Source of the DNA: GCA-2709075 sp038146865
Lineage (GTDB): Bacteria; Pseudomonadota; Alphaproteobacteria; MPNO01; UBA2964
Assembly: GCA_038146865.1 (NCBI GenBank)
Contig: JAYQSL010000002.1
Coordinates: forward strand, 496,001-560,000
DNA: 64,000 nucleotides
Reading direction: 5' to 3'
Every line of letters starts with the position of its first letter. Within the stretch, counting starts at the first letter, position 1. Made by a program: the position numbers and the translations under genes. This document shows positions 54,405 to 63,678 of this stretch, piece by piece. The notes beneath the pieces are model-generated. The model was given only the letters and a program-made list of their open reading frames with translations, was not told the DNA's origin and ran no database searches.

Positions 54405-55433
54405 ATGTCCCAGAAAGACGGTGTCCTTTTTATTCCATACGCCGAGACCATTGACCTGTTGAGCGCTGAGGAAGCGCTTGAAATTTCAGAGAATGTCTAT
54501 CGAATGCAAGGCGAAGGCTCAATCACTGTTTCTTCACCGCCAAGTTTTAAGTTGGATGTCTCCGAACCCTTCCACAACCACTGGCATGTCAAATGTGCAT
54601 TATTAGAAGAAATTCCGATAACGGGGGTTAGGTTATACAATTATTACAACGATGGGGTTCGCAATACGGTAGGACTTTTGGAATGTGGACGATACATAAT
54701 TCTCGCTGATCCCCATACGGGACGAAATGTTGCCATCGTCGAGGAACATTGGACCTATGCCATAAGAAGTGCCGCTGCAACAATCCTACCCCTAAAATGG
54801 ATGGGCCCCAAAGACCCCAAACAAATAGGGATAGTGGGAGTTGGAACTATGGCGACTAATGCGCTTCGATGTCTGATAAAGCTCTATCCAAACATCGAAG
54901 AGGTGCGATGCACTTCAAGAAATCCGGGGTCAAGACAAGAATTCGCTGAGGAGTGGACAAAAACACTGGGCATTCCTGTTATTGCGAAAGAAACCATTCA
55001 AGATACTGTCTCGGAGGCGGATATAGGTATAGGCGCGACGACCTCTGATGAGGTTATGTGCAGAGAGCCATGGCTCAAGAGTGGCTCAACTTATGTATCT
55101 TTCACGCGCCGAGAATTTGACCCCGAAGGATGGCCAAAACTGGATAAAGTTGTCGTAGATAGTTGGGAAATGAATATGCTAATGCAGCATTTTCGTCACT
55201 CAGCAGAAGAAGGACTATTTACCAGAGAAATGCTTCATGCTGAAATTCATGAATTAGTAAGAGGAAAAAAACCGGGTAGACAGGCAAGCAATGAGAGGAA
55301 CCTCATACACACAACTGGGTTGGTAGCCCATGACATCGCGATGTGCCATTACGTCTATGAGAAAGCAAAAAAACTAGGTAGAGGCATTCAATTGCCTCAT
55401 ACGGGTACAGGCCGCCCAGGACCAAAAAACTAA
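54405..55433 (+). CDS. Ornithine cyclodeaminase / mu-crystallin family protein
   Basis: 342 aa. N-terminal dimer domain (LLSAEEALEISENVYRMQGEG) and NAD-binding fold GIVGVGTMATNALRCL near 145. The family cyclises ornithine or reduces cyclic and linear ketimines. GAGG lies eight bases before the ATG. The RidA pairing suggests imine chemistry. Third gene, the solute-binding-like protein, follows after 20 bp. Confidence 0.83.
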   Translation: MSQKDGVLFIPYAETIDLLSAEEALEISENVYRMQGEGSITVSSPPSFKLDVSEPFHNHWHVKCALLEEIPITGVRLYNYYNDGVRNTVGLLECGRYIILADPHTGRNVAIVEEHWTYAIRSAAATILPLKWMGPKDPKQIGIVGVGTMATNALRCLIKLYPNIEEVRCTSRNPGSRQEFAEEWTKTLGIPVIAKETIQDTVSEADIGIGATTSDEVMCREPWLKSGSTYVSFTRREFDPEGWPKLDKVVVDSWEMNMLMQHFRHSAEEGLFTREMLHAEIHELVRGKKPGRQASNERNLIHTTGLVAHDIAMCHYVYEKAKKLGRGIQLPHTGTGRPGPKN

Positions 55434-55453
55434 AAAAGAGAGAAGTTTCTGAC

Positions 55454-56443
55454 ATGAGTAAAAATATTCCCCTCACTTTTGCATGCGGCGACTATGCGAT
55501 TACGCGGCCGCTGATCGATGGAATTGTTAAACCCGACGGCATCGACCTAACCGTTTTAACCGATATGGACTCAACCACTCGGCATTGGAGATTTTATAAC
55601 AACGAAGACTTCGATATGGCGGAGGCCTCTTGCTCCACCTACCTGGTCGCTAAAGATCAAAACAGACCTTTTGATGCAATTCCTGTCTATTTACACAGAC
55701 GTTTTCGACACGGGTTCGTTTTTATTAACACCAATGCGGGCATCAAAGAGCCCAAGGACCTAATAGGGAAAAAGGTGGGCATTAAACATTGGCAGGTGAC
55801 AGCAATATTGTGGATGAAAGGGATCCTGGAGCATGAATATGGTGTGCCCCATCGGTCTATCGATTGGTACCAGGAATTAGATCAAGACATCCCTGTTGAA
55901 TTGCCAGATGACATAAAGCTGCAGACTTTACCCGATGATAAATCGGTCGAAGATATGGTGGCCACTGGAGAGCTTGATGCGTGCATTCATTCATCAATTA
56001 TCAAGCCCTTTATGGAGGGAGACCCTCGAGTTGCACGGCTATGGCCGGACTTTAAAAATGAGGAAGTAAACTTTTTTAGCAAGACCGGCATGTTTCCCAT
56101 TATGCACATCACAGGAATTAAAAAGTCCGTGGTTGAGAAATACCCCTGGGTGCCAATAAACATGTATCACGCTCTAAATGAGGCTAAAAATCTAGCAATG
56201 AAAAAAATGGTCAACCCAAGAATTGTCCCACTGGCCTGGTACAGGGAGGCTTGGGAAGAACAGGAGCAATTGCTCGGGACAGATCCATGGGAATATGGTC
56301 TCGGGGAACAAAACCGTAAAACACTGGAGAACATGATCAATTATTCGCACGAGCAGGCGCTCATGAAGAACAAGATGTCAGTAGATGATCTGTTTTTGAG
56401 CGTTGATCAAGGACGGAAACGCGGTGTGGAGAAAAGAATCTAA
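55454..56443 (+). CDS. Solute-binding-like protein related to 4,5-dihydroxyphthalate decarboxylase
   Basis: 329 aa with a type II periplasmic-binding fold (IPLTFACGDYAITRPLIDGIVKPDGIDLTVL; EPKDLIGKKVGIKHWQVTA). Similar to proteins annotated as 4,5-dihydroxyphthalate decarboxylase. No signal peptide is present, so it is probably cytosolic, and an enzymatic role is more likely than transport. Last plus-strand gene of the RidA-OCD run; its stop abuts the PrpD stop on the other strand. Confidence 0.7.
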   Translation: MSKNIPLTFACGDYAITRPLIDGIVKPDGIDLTVLTDMDSTTRHWRFYNNEDFDMAEASCSTYLVAKDQNRPFDAIPVYLHRRFRHGFVFINTNAGIKEPKDLIGKKVGIKHWQVTAILWMKGILEHEYGVPHRSIDWYQELDQDIPVELPDDIKLQTLPDDKSVEDMVATGELDACIHSSIIKPFMEGDPRVARLWPDFKNEEVNFFSKTGMFPIMHITGIKKSVVEKYPWVPINMYHALNEAKNLAMKKMVNPRIVPLAWYREAWEEQEQLLGTDPWEYGLGEQNRKTLENMINYSHEQALMKNKMSVDDLFLSVDQGRKRGVEKRI

Positions 56444-57796
56444 TCAGCGCGGGTTAAATAAGTCTATGACTGTTCGAACAGACGCTTGGTTCTCAAGATT
56501 CAAAATTAAAGATAGCAGCTCTTCCGCTTGGTCTTCGGAGAGAATATCCCTCGAGTAGGTCCTGAACTTATCTTTCACTTGCTCCACTGACATCGGATTC
56601 TCGGGCGTACCAAGCGGGCTTTCGCAAACCCCCGTAAATTTCTGCCCTGTCCTGGTTATCAACTCGGCCACACATTTACCACCAGGGATATTGTTATCTG
56701 CAATAATATCTACCCTCTCTGCGGCAAATTCGCGAAGATCAGGGGCCTCGTAACAATCGGGCTCAAACTGTCTGAGCGTCAGCTCGCGATCTCTTAAATA
56801 TGCCGCAGTGACATAGTGACCTGATATTAAGGCCTCAAATTTCCCTTTGTAATTCGGCAACTTTCCAAACATATTGACTGGTGTAGGGTTCAGATTAATT
56901 TTTACCCTCTCAATCTCTTCAAATTTGAAAGAATTATTGCTTACGAGATCAAACAGGGCCGTTAGAACGTCTTGGAGCGCCGTTGCCGAAGGCCAAAGAC
57001 GCAACGCTATCTGCTCTAACTCCCACCTTTTACCCAGATCATCTGTGACTCGATTTGGTAGCCCTCCATCTGCGTAGGTGTTGTAAAGTCCGCCATCCTC
57101 AGCAGTCAGAAATTTATCCGTCGCGACAAACCCTTGTTCAGCTGTAAGGGCTGCCAAAAGACCCGATAAAGCGGCGCGACATTGGTGGAATTTTACGGTG
57201 GGTGTCCCCCAGGCTGCAAAAGTACCGGCGGCCTGACTCCCGGCCAGAGCAAACGCCCGCGCCATAGTGTCCTGGTCAAACCCTCTCATATATCCGACGG
57301 ACGCCGCAGCTCCGAAAGGTCCTAGAACACCAGGGCCATGCCAACCTTTCCGTCTGAAAACGGGGTAGTCAAGGCCAATCCCCACTCTTGTTGCGACTTC
57401 ACAGCCCACAGCCAAAGCGGTCAGCAAAACTTGACCAGAAACTTCATCTCTATACCCAATGCCCAGCGCGGGCGGGACAATTTCTGGAGTGATATGTGTG
57501 AGACATTCCCGGTGAACATCACACATTGTTACCGCCGTTATCAGATAACCGTTAAAAAGGCTTGCCCCTGCCAAAGACAGCCCCTCCCCACCAATAACAG
57601 GGCTCTCTTTGCTGCCAGGCGACAACGCTTTTGCGACATGAAGCAGCTGGGCAGTTTCCTCCCCCTTATGACCCGCATAGGCACAGGCGAGAGCATCCAA
57701 AAGCAACAACTTTGTATATTCCTGGGTCGATGCGGGTATATTATTTGGTGTAATACCTGCTGAAAAATTAGCGAGAGCTGACGTCGGTTCAGTCAT
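56444..57796 (-). CDS. MmgE/PrpD-family protein
   Basis: 450 aa from the ATG at 57796 (AGGA six bases upstream); another in-frame ATG at 57811 has a poorer site. Helical N-terminus (LLLLDALACAYAGHKGEET), the mixed core (GWHGPGVLGPFGAAASVGYMRG, FHQCRAALSGLLAAL) and the closing LISGHYVTAAYLRD fit the 2-methylcitrate dehydratase / MmgE family. Probably a dehydratase or isomerase of an organic acid. Convergent with the solute-binding-like gene and divergent from the cyclase gene. Confidence 0.83.
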   Translation of the reverse strand: MTEPTSALANFSAGITPNNIPASTQEYTKLLLLDALACAYAGHKGEETAQLLHVAKALSPGSKESPVIGGEGLSLAGASLFNGYLITAVTMCDVHRECLTHITPEIVPPALGIGYRDEVSGQVLLTALAVGCEVATRVGIGLDYPVFRRKGWHGPGVLGPFGAAASVGYMRGFDQDTMARAFALAGSQAAGTFAAWGTPTVKFHQCRAALSGLLAALTAEQGFVATDKFLTAEDGGLYNTYADGGLPNRVTDDLGKRWELEQIALRLWPSATALQDVLTALFDLVSNNSFKFEEIERVKINLNPTPVNMFGKLPNYKGKFEALISGHYVTAAYLRDRELTLRQFEPDCYEAPDLREFAAERVDIIADNNIPGGKCVAELITRTGQKFTGVCESPLGTPENPMSVEQVKDKFRTYSRDILSEDQAEELLSLILNLENQASVRTVIDLFNPR

Positions 57797-57862
57797 TTTC
57801 TTTCCTGCCATTCACTTTTTCCGAAAGTGCCCCGCCATAAAGCTTTTGTCACCCAAAAAGAT

Positions 57863-57870
57863 GCTATAGT
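57863..57870 (+). promoter_or_regulatory. Extended -10 box of the cyclase gene
   Basis: GCTATAGT preceded by T forms an extended -10 (TGCTATAGT, 57862-57870), ending eight bases before the GTG start at 57879. A -35 element is weak. An in-frame TAG inside this box (57867-57869) shows the coding region cannot start further upstream. Confidence 0.4.
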
Positions 57871-57878
57871 TTCAAACC

Positions 57879-58517
57879 GTGGGAAAAATTATCGATATAA
57901 CAGTTCCGTTTAGTACTGGTCTACCGCTCTGGCCAGGGGATCCGGCGCCTTCTATGGACTACATGAAGTGCATGGCAGGTGGCTACCGTTGTAACGTTAC
58001 CAGGCTTGAGACAGGCGTTCATTTTGGGACACATCTCGATGCCCCATGTCACTTTATAGAGGGAAAAAAGGGCGTAGATGAGTTGGACCTGAACGTTTTA
58101 GTAGGCACTTGCACCCTAATTGAGATTCCGGATGTTCAAAAAATTCAGGTAGCGGACTTAGAAGCATGCAACATAAAAAAGGGTACCGAGAGACTGTTAA
58201 TCAAAACATATAATTCTGATTATTGGTCTCAACCCGCCCATGAATTCCGCAAAGATTACTCAGCAATTACAGCGGATGCCGCCGCATGGATAGTCGATTT
58301 TGGTATAAAATTAATAGGCATAGATTATTTATCGATACAACTTTTTGATGATCAGGTGTCTACAACTCACCTAGTTTTACTGGACGCGGAGGTTATAATT
58401 GTAGAAGCGTTGGACTTACGATTTGCAAAACCCGGCAACTATAAGCTTACCTGTCTCCCCATGAAATTGGTGGGCGCGGACGGCGCGCCGGTGCGGGCTT
58501 TAATTGAAAAAGAGTAG
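57879..58517 (+). CDS. Cyclase / kynurenine-formamidase-family hydrolase
   Basis: 212 aa. HFGTHLDAPCHF (H48, H52, D54, H58) is the metal-binding HxGTHxDxPxHF signature of the family. It hydrolyses formamides, isatin or similar cyclic amides. Starts at GTG 57879. No ribosome site exists, and a -10-like box lies eight bases upstream, so the mRNA may be leaderless. Precedes the HpaB-type monooxygenase by 23 bp, probably in one operon. Confidence 0.84.
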   Translation: MGKIIDITVPFSTGLPLWPGDPAPSMDYMKCMAGGYRCNVTRLETGVHFGTHLDAPCHFIEGKKGVDELDLNVLVGTCTLIEIPDVQKIQVADLEACNIKKGTERLLIKTYNSDYWSQPAHEFRKDYSAITADAAAWIVDFGIKLIGIDYLSIQLFDDQVSTTHLVLLDAEVIIVEALDLRFAKPGNYKLTCLPMKLVGADGAPVRALIEKE

Positions 58518-58540
58518 TGCACAAACATTAGGACACACAA

Positions 58541-59995
58541 ATGTTACTTAGTGGCGAAGAATATCTAGAGAGTATCAGAGATGGCCGAGTGGTCTATCTT
58601 GGAAAAGAAAAGGTGACGGATGTAACTACCCACCCGGCCTTTAAAAATTCTGCCGCAACTATGGCAATGATTTATGACCGCAAAAGGGCACCTGAAAATC
58701 AAGACCTCATGGTCTCAGAGGAAGACGGAGAAATCTTTTCCACCTATTATTTACGTCCTCGATCAAAAGAAGATCTCGAGCGTCGATTTGAAACTCATCG
58801 AAAAATTGCCAGCTGGACATACGGACTTGTTGGCCGCTCTCCCGATAATTTTCCAAGTTACCTGTCTGGATTAGCGACCAGACCCGAGCTTTTTAATGAG
58901 TTACATGCCGGTTTCGGCGACAACCTCACTCACATTTATAAACGATGCAGGCGTGATGACCTATTCTTGTCTCATACTGTAACAAACCCGCAAGTAACAA
59001 GACGTGGTGAATTTGATGGCAGCGACAGAGTTTCCCCTACGCTAAAGGTCATAAGCGAGGACGACGACGGTGTTGTTATTAATGGACTAAAAATGATCGG
59101 CACCGCCGCAATTTTTTGTCACGAAACTTGGGTGGGTAATCTTCAACCTGTGCCGGAGGGTCATGAAGATGAAACAATCACCTGCTCCGTACCGTTAAAT
59201 TCGCCAGGTGTGTCGATCTGGTCCAGGAAACCATACGAGACTAATGCAAACAATGAATTTGATATGCCCTTGTCCTGGCGTTACGACGAGAGCGATGCCG
59301 CGGTTTTATTTGAAAACGTGAAGGTTCCCTGGGAAAATGTTGTGTTGCACAACAATGTGGCTAAAACCAGGTCAGTTTATTTTGAAACACCGGGTCATTC
59401 ACTAGCAAATCACCAAGCGAATGTTCGGTATCTAGAAAAACTTAAATTACTAGTAGCGATTGCTCACGTAATCACAAAATCAAATAAAGTTGACAACATA
59501 CCCGCAGTCCAAACCACCCTTGGCCATCTGGCCGCGCAGTTAGCGTCCTTGGAAGGGATGATCATGGGGCAAATTCATAGCTGCGAGGAGATGGTCCCAA
59601 ACTCGGGCTACTTTACGGTTAACCGTCGTTATATGTATGCCGCCCTGCATTGGTGCACCACTAACTATAGCAAGTTGTGTGACACGGTCCGAGAATTACT
59701 AGGGGGCGGACCAATCCAAATGCCGGCGGACTCTTCTTTGCTTCAGGATCCTGAGCTTAGCCAAAAATTTGAAACTTACTGGTCGACCCCGGATCAAACT
59801 GCAAAGGACCGCATGAAGCTCCTAAGGTTAGCATGGGATATGCTAGGCTCTGAGATGGCTGGTCGGCACGCCCAATATGAGAAATTTTACGCGGGTCCAG
59901 GATTCATCATGAACCTTTATTCTTTTCAGATGTGCCCTTGGCAAGAACTGGATGGGATCGTGTCTGATATTATGGATAAATATGACGCTGTTTAA
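58541..59995 (+). CDS. 4-hydroxyphenylacetate 3-monooxygenase (HpaB) family protein
   Basis: 484 aa, full length for two-component flavin monooxygenases. HRKIASWTYGLVGRSPDNFPSY (about 86-107), ISEDDDGVVINGLKMIGTAA and VLFENVKVPWENVVLHNN are family blocks. Hydroxylates phenolic or pyrrole-like rings using reduced FAD. The partner flavin reductase (HpaC) is not in the window. AGGA lies seven bases before the ATG. Substrate unknown. Confidence 0.84.
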   Translation: MLLSGEEYLESIRDGRVVYLGKEKVTDVTTHPAFKNSAATMAMIYDRKRAPENQDLMVSEEDGEIFSTYYLRPRSKEDLERRFETHRKIASWTYGLVGRSPDNFPSYLSGLATRPELFNELHAGFGDNLTHIYKRCRRDDLFLSHTVTNPQVTRRGEFDGSDRVSPTLKVISEDDDGVVINGLKMIGTAAIFCHETWVGNLQPVPEGHEDETITCSVPLNSPGVSIWSRKPYETNANNEFDMPLSWRYDESDAAVLFENVKVPWENVVLHNNVAKTRSVYFETPGHSLANHQANVRYLEKLKLLVAIAHVITKSNKVDNIPAVQTTLGHLAAQLASLEGMIMGQIHSCEEMVPNSGYFTVNRRYMYAALHWCTTNYSKLCDTVRELLGGGPIQMPADSSLLQDPELSQKFETYWSTPDQTAKDRMKLLRLAWDMLGSEMAGRHAQYEKFYAGPGFIMNLYSFQMCPWQELDGIVSDIMDKYDAV

Positions 59996-60058
59996 ATACT
60001 TGACCTGACTGTCTCTCGGTGCGAAACAACGCGCCACCTCTCCTCGACGGAAAAAAGA

Positions 60059-61651
60059 ATGTCTGTTTTATCAGCCGAAGTAGCCCGCAGGCGTACATTC
60101 GCAATAATCTCCCACCCAGATGCGGGAAAGACCACGCTGACGGAAAAGCTACTCCTCTTTGGTGGTGCCATTCAGCTAGCGGGTGCCGTGAAGGCGCGCG
60201 GCGAGCAAAGACGCGCGCATTCCGATTGGATGAAGGTAGAGCGCGAGAGAGGCATTTCAGTGACTGCCTCAGTCATGACATTCGACTATGATGAAAAAAC
60301 ATTTAATTTATTAGACACACCAGGGCACGAAGATTTCTCTGAGGATACGTTCAGGGTACTCACGGCGGTGGACTCCGTAGTCATGGTAATAGATGCCGCA
60401 CGAGGCATTCAGGCTCAAACGAAGAAGCTATTCGAGGTCTGCAGGCTTCGAGATATGCCAATCATAACGTTTATCAATAAGATGGATCGGGAAGCACAAG
60501 ATCCATTCGATTTGCTGGATGAAATTGAGCAGACACTTCAGATCGAGGTCACCCCTGCGAGTTGGCCAATAGGCATGGGCTCCGGTTTTCTTGGCTGTTA
60601 CGATCTCATGGGAGATCAACTCTTACTCATGGACAAAGGTTCAAGAGGTGAAAAACCGCATCAAGTTGAGACCTGCTCGGGACTTGATGATCCAAAATTG
60701 GATAAACTATTACCAGACCATGCATTGTCAGATCTCCGTGACCAAGTGGAAATGGTGAGAGGTCTGTGCCCCGAATTTGATGAAAGCGCATATCTAGCAG
60801 GTAATTTATCACCGGTATTCTTCGGAAGTGCCATTAATAGTTTTGGTGTATCCGAATTGATTTCAGGTCTTGCAAAACACGCTCCTGCCCCCCGGCCCCA
60901 GCCCGCTATCGAGCGCAAAATTCTTCCAGAAGACAATAAAGTTTCCGGTTTTGTCTTTAAAATCCAGGCCAACATGGATCCGCGTCATCGCGATAGGATA
61001 GCGTTTGTCCGGCTCTGCTCTGGGCATTTTAAAAGAGGCATGAAGCTAAAACATGTTAGAACCGAAAAACAGTTAGCTCTCCATAATGCTGTGCTTTTCC
61101 TTGCACGAGACCGCGAACTTGCGGAAGAGGCTTGGGCAGGCGACATTATCGGTATCCCCAATCATGGAAACCTGCATATAGGCGACGCCCTTACTGAAGG
61201 CGAAGTACTTCGGTTCACAGGCTTGCCCTCATTTGCCCCTGAACACCTCAGAGCGGCGCGGCCCGAGGACCCGATGCGGGCGAAGCACATGGGACGAGCG
61301 CTGCAACAGCTTGCGGAGGAAGGGGCTGCCTCTGTCTTCAAACCCCGCGTTGGCTCTGATTGGATTGTAGGTGCAGTGGGGGTTCTGCAATTTGAGGTAA
61401 TGGCTGATCGGATTCGCACTGAATATGATGTCCCCGCGCGGTTTGAGGCAACGAGCTTAATCACAGCACGATGGCTCGAGTCTGAAGATGAAGGAAAATT
61501 GAGAGATTTTGTTCGTAAGAACGAAGGTGCGATCGCAGACGATCACCGCGGACATCCTGTTTTCCTTGCAAGGAATGCTTGGCATTTAGACCGTGCCCAA
61601 GAGGATTGGCCTGACATCCGTTTTGTTAACACCAAGGAACAAACAATATGA
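60059..61651 (+). CDS. prfC: Peptide chain release factor 3
   Basis: GTPase that recycles class I release factors. 530 aa. ISHPDAGKTTLTEKLLLFGG (P-loop 18-25), RGISVTASVMTFDY, DTPGHEDFSEDT and NKMDREAQDP match RF3, not EF-G. GGAAAA upstream of the ATG serves as ribosome site. The stop overlaps the typA start as ATGA, so the two translational GTPases are cotranslated. Not every alphaproteobacterium keeps RF3. Confidence 0.95.
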   Translation: MSVLSAEVARRRTFAIISHPDAGKTTLTEKLLLFGGAIQLAGAVKARGEQRRAHSDWMKVERERGISVTASVMTFDYDEKTFNLLDTPGHEDFSEDTFRVLTAVDSVVMVIDAARGIQAQTKKLFEVCRLRDMPIITFINKMDREAQDPFDLLDEIEQTLQIEVTPASWPIGMGSGFLGCYDLMGDQLLLMDKGSRGEKPHQVETCSGLDDPKLDKLLPDHALSDLRDQVEMVRGLCPEFDESAYLAGNLSPVFFGSAINSFGVSELISGLAKHAPAPRPQPAIERKILPEDNKVSGFVFKIQANMDPRHRDRIAFVRLCSGHFKRGMKLKHVRTEKQLALHNAVLFLARDRELAEEAWAGDIIGIPNHGNLHIGDALTEGEVLRFTGLPSFAPEHLRAARPEDPMRAKHMGRALQQLAEEGAASVFKPRVGSDWIVGAVGVLQFEVMADRIRTEYDVPARFEATSLITARWLESEDEGKLRDFVRKNEGAIADDHRGHPVFLARNAWHLDRAQEDWPDIRFVNTKEQTI

Positions 61652-63501
61652 ATTCGCCGCAGTTGCATACTGAACAGCTAAGGAACATCGCCATTGTAGC
61701 TCATGTGGACCACGGAAAAACCACGACCGTCGACTGCATGCTCCGGCAATCAGGGCAATTTAGAGACAACCAAAAAGTTCCTGAACAAGCACTGGACTCC
61801 AATGACCTTGAAAGGGAGCGTGGCATAACAATTTTAGCCAAATGCACCTCCATAGAGCTCGAAGATACTCGAATAAATATAGTTGACACTCCTGGTCACG
61901 CCGACTTTGGAGGTGAGGTAGAACGAATTCTTTCAATGGTGGATGGCTGCCTGTTACTGGTGGATGCAGCCGAAGGCCCGATGCCCCAAACCAAATTTGT
62001 TTTGTCTAAGGTTTTAGGGCTCGGTTTAAGACCCATTGTAATCATAAATAAAGTGGACAGGTCGGATGCGAGACCCGATGAAGTCCTAGATGAAATATTT
62101 GACCTGTTTGCAGCGCTAGACGCGGATGAATTTCAACTCGATTTTCCAGTACTTTACGGCTCAAGCAAACAAGGCTGGATGGGGGAAGACCCGCATCATC
62201 CAGGAGATGACCTTCAGCCTCTTTTTGACTTGATCCTGCGCCATGTACCCGCGCCAGATATACAAATTGATGCCCCATTTAAAATGCTAGCCACTACCTT
62301 AGAGTCAGACCCCTACCTCGGCAGACTTTTAACGGGTCGCGTGGAAAGTGGCACAATCAAAGCGAACACTAATGCAATCGCACTCTCCCGCGATGGACAG
62401 AAAATCGAGCAGGCTCGCGTCACAAAAATACTCGCCTTCCGAGGTTTGGAACGTGTGCCATTGGAGGAAGCTTCGGCTGGCGACATTGTCGCTTTGGCTG
62501 GATTTCCAAAAGCTACGGTAGCAGATACGATCTGTGAGTCCGGCGTTACTCAAGCCCTCGAGGCTAGACCTATCGACCCGCCGACCCTGGCGGTAACGAT
62601 TTCAATTAACGACTCGCCATTGGCAGGACAGGACGGAGACAAAGTTACTTCTCGGATGATCCGGGACCGCTTAATGCGTGAAGCCGAAGGCAATGTAGCG
62701 ATTCACATCTCTGATCAACCTGATGGAAACGGCTTCGAGGTTGCGGGGCGCGGCGAATTGCAGATAGCGGTTTTGGTGGAGACTATGAGAAGAGAAGGAT
62801 ATGAACTCTCCATAAGTCGCCCTAGAGTGGTATATAGAGAAGATCCGGACTCTGGTGTCAGATTAGAACCCATTGAAGAAGTTACCATCGATGTCGACGA
62901 ACAATATTCAGGAGTGGTAGTCGAAAAACTTGGAGCACGTCGCGGCGAGTTGCGCGAAATGCGTCCTTCCGGCGGCGGAAAACAGAGATTGGTTTTCCAT
63001 GCGCCCTCTAGAGCCCTGATTGGTTATCATGGAGAATTTCTTACAGATACACGTGGCACTGGGGTTATGAACCGAATGTTTCATGAATACTCTCCCGACA
63101 GAGGTCATATAGATGGACGTCATCATGGTGTAATAATCTCTATCAGCCAGGGTAAGGCTGTAGCCTATGCTCTATGGAATTTAGAGGATCGGGGTGCTCT
63201 TTTTGTCTCTCCGGGGACCGATGTATATGGTGGAATGTTAATTGGGGAGCATAATAAAGGCCAAGATCTTGAGGCTAACCCCCTTAAAGCCAAGCAACTT
63301 ACAAACATCAGAGCCGCGGGTTCGGATGAAAATATACTTCTTACTCCGCCCATCAAAATGACGCTTGAACGCGCTATTTCCTACATTGCCGATGATGAAC
63401 TAGTCGAGGTAACACCCAATGCGATCAGATTACGCAAAAGATTTCTCGATCCCAATGAACGAAAGAGAGCGGCGCGTAAAATGGCTACTGGGACCAATTA
63501 G
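61648..63501 (+). CDS. typA: Translational GTPase TypA/BipA
   Basis: Ribosome-associated GTPase for stress and low-temperature growth and 50S assembly. 617 aa. AHVDHGKTTTVDCML (18-32), RERGITILAKCT, DTPGHADFGGEVERIL, NKVDRSDARP and the C-terminal GVMNRMFHEYSP block. Overlaps prfC by ATGA. A T-run at 63514-63521 follows soon after the stop but without a clear hairpin, so the terminator is unresolved. Confidence 0.95.
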   Translation: MNSPQLHTEQLRNIAIVAHVDHGKTTTVDCMLRQSGQFRDNQKVPEQALDSNDLERERGITILAKCTSIELEDTRINIVDTPGHADFGGEVERILSMVDGCLLLVDAAEGPMPQTKFVLSKVLGLGLRPIVIINKVDRSDARPDEVLDEIFDLFAALDADEFQLDFPVLYGSSKQGWMGEDPHHPGDDLQPLFDLILRHVPAPDIQIDAPFKMLATTLESDPYLGRLLTGRVESGTIKANTNAIALSRDGQKIEQARVTKILAFRGLERVPLEEASAGDIVALAGFPKATVADTICESGVTQALEARPIDPPTLAVTISINDSPLAGQDGDKVTSRMIRDRLMREAEGNVAIHISDQPDGNGFEVAGRGELQIAVLVETMRREGYELSISRPRVVYREDPDSGVRLEPIEEVTIDVDEQYSGVVVEKLGARRGELREMRPSGGGKQRLVFHAPSRALIGYHGEFLTDTRGTGVMNRMFHEYSPDRGHIDGRHHGVIISISQGKAVAYALWNLEDRGALFVSPGTDVYGGMLIGEHNKGQDLEANPLKAKQLTNIRAAGSDENILLTPPIKMTLERAISYIADDELVEVTPNAIRLRKRFLDPNERKRAARKMATGTN

Positions 63502-63519
63502 CAGTAAAACGCTCTTTTT

Positions 63520-63678
63520 TTATTCGCGACACAGTAACTGAATCATCGCGTCGTTAACTGAGCCTACTTCACACTTTTGGTTTTGATTGTTTAGGACAAG
63601 AGGACATTCCCTTGTTCTCTGACCGGAAGAATTGAAATATTGTTCTGTATTATGTCCGTCATAAAGTCCATAGAGCAT
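63520..63678 (-). CDS. Possible 52-aa ORF or C-terminal gene remnant
   Basis: From ATG at 63678: MLYGLYDGHNTEQYFNSSGQ, then cysteines in RECPLVL, QKCEVG and LLCRE. The frame is open further upstream to a TAG near 63745 without another start codon, and the extension is also protein-like (SYFVIRVFSGK). It may be the tail of a degraded periplasmic protein gene. Conflicts head-to-head with the plus-strand ORF at 63652. No family recognised. Confidence 0.28.
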   Translation of the reverse strand: MLYGLYDGHNTEQYFNSSGQRTRECPLVLNNQNQKCEVGSVNDAMIQLLCRE

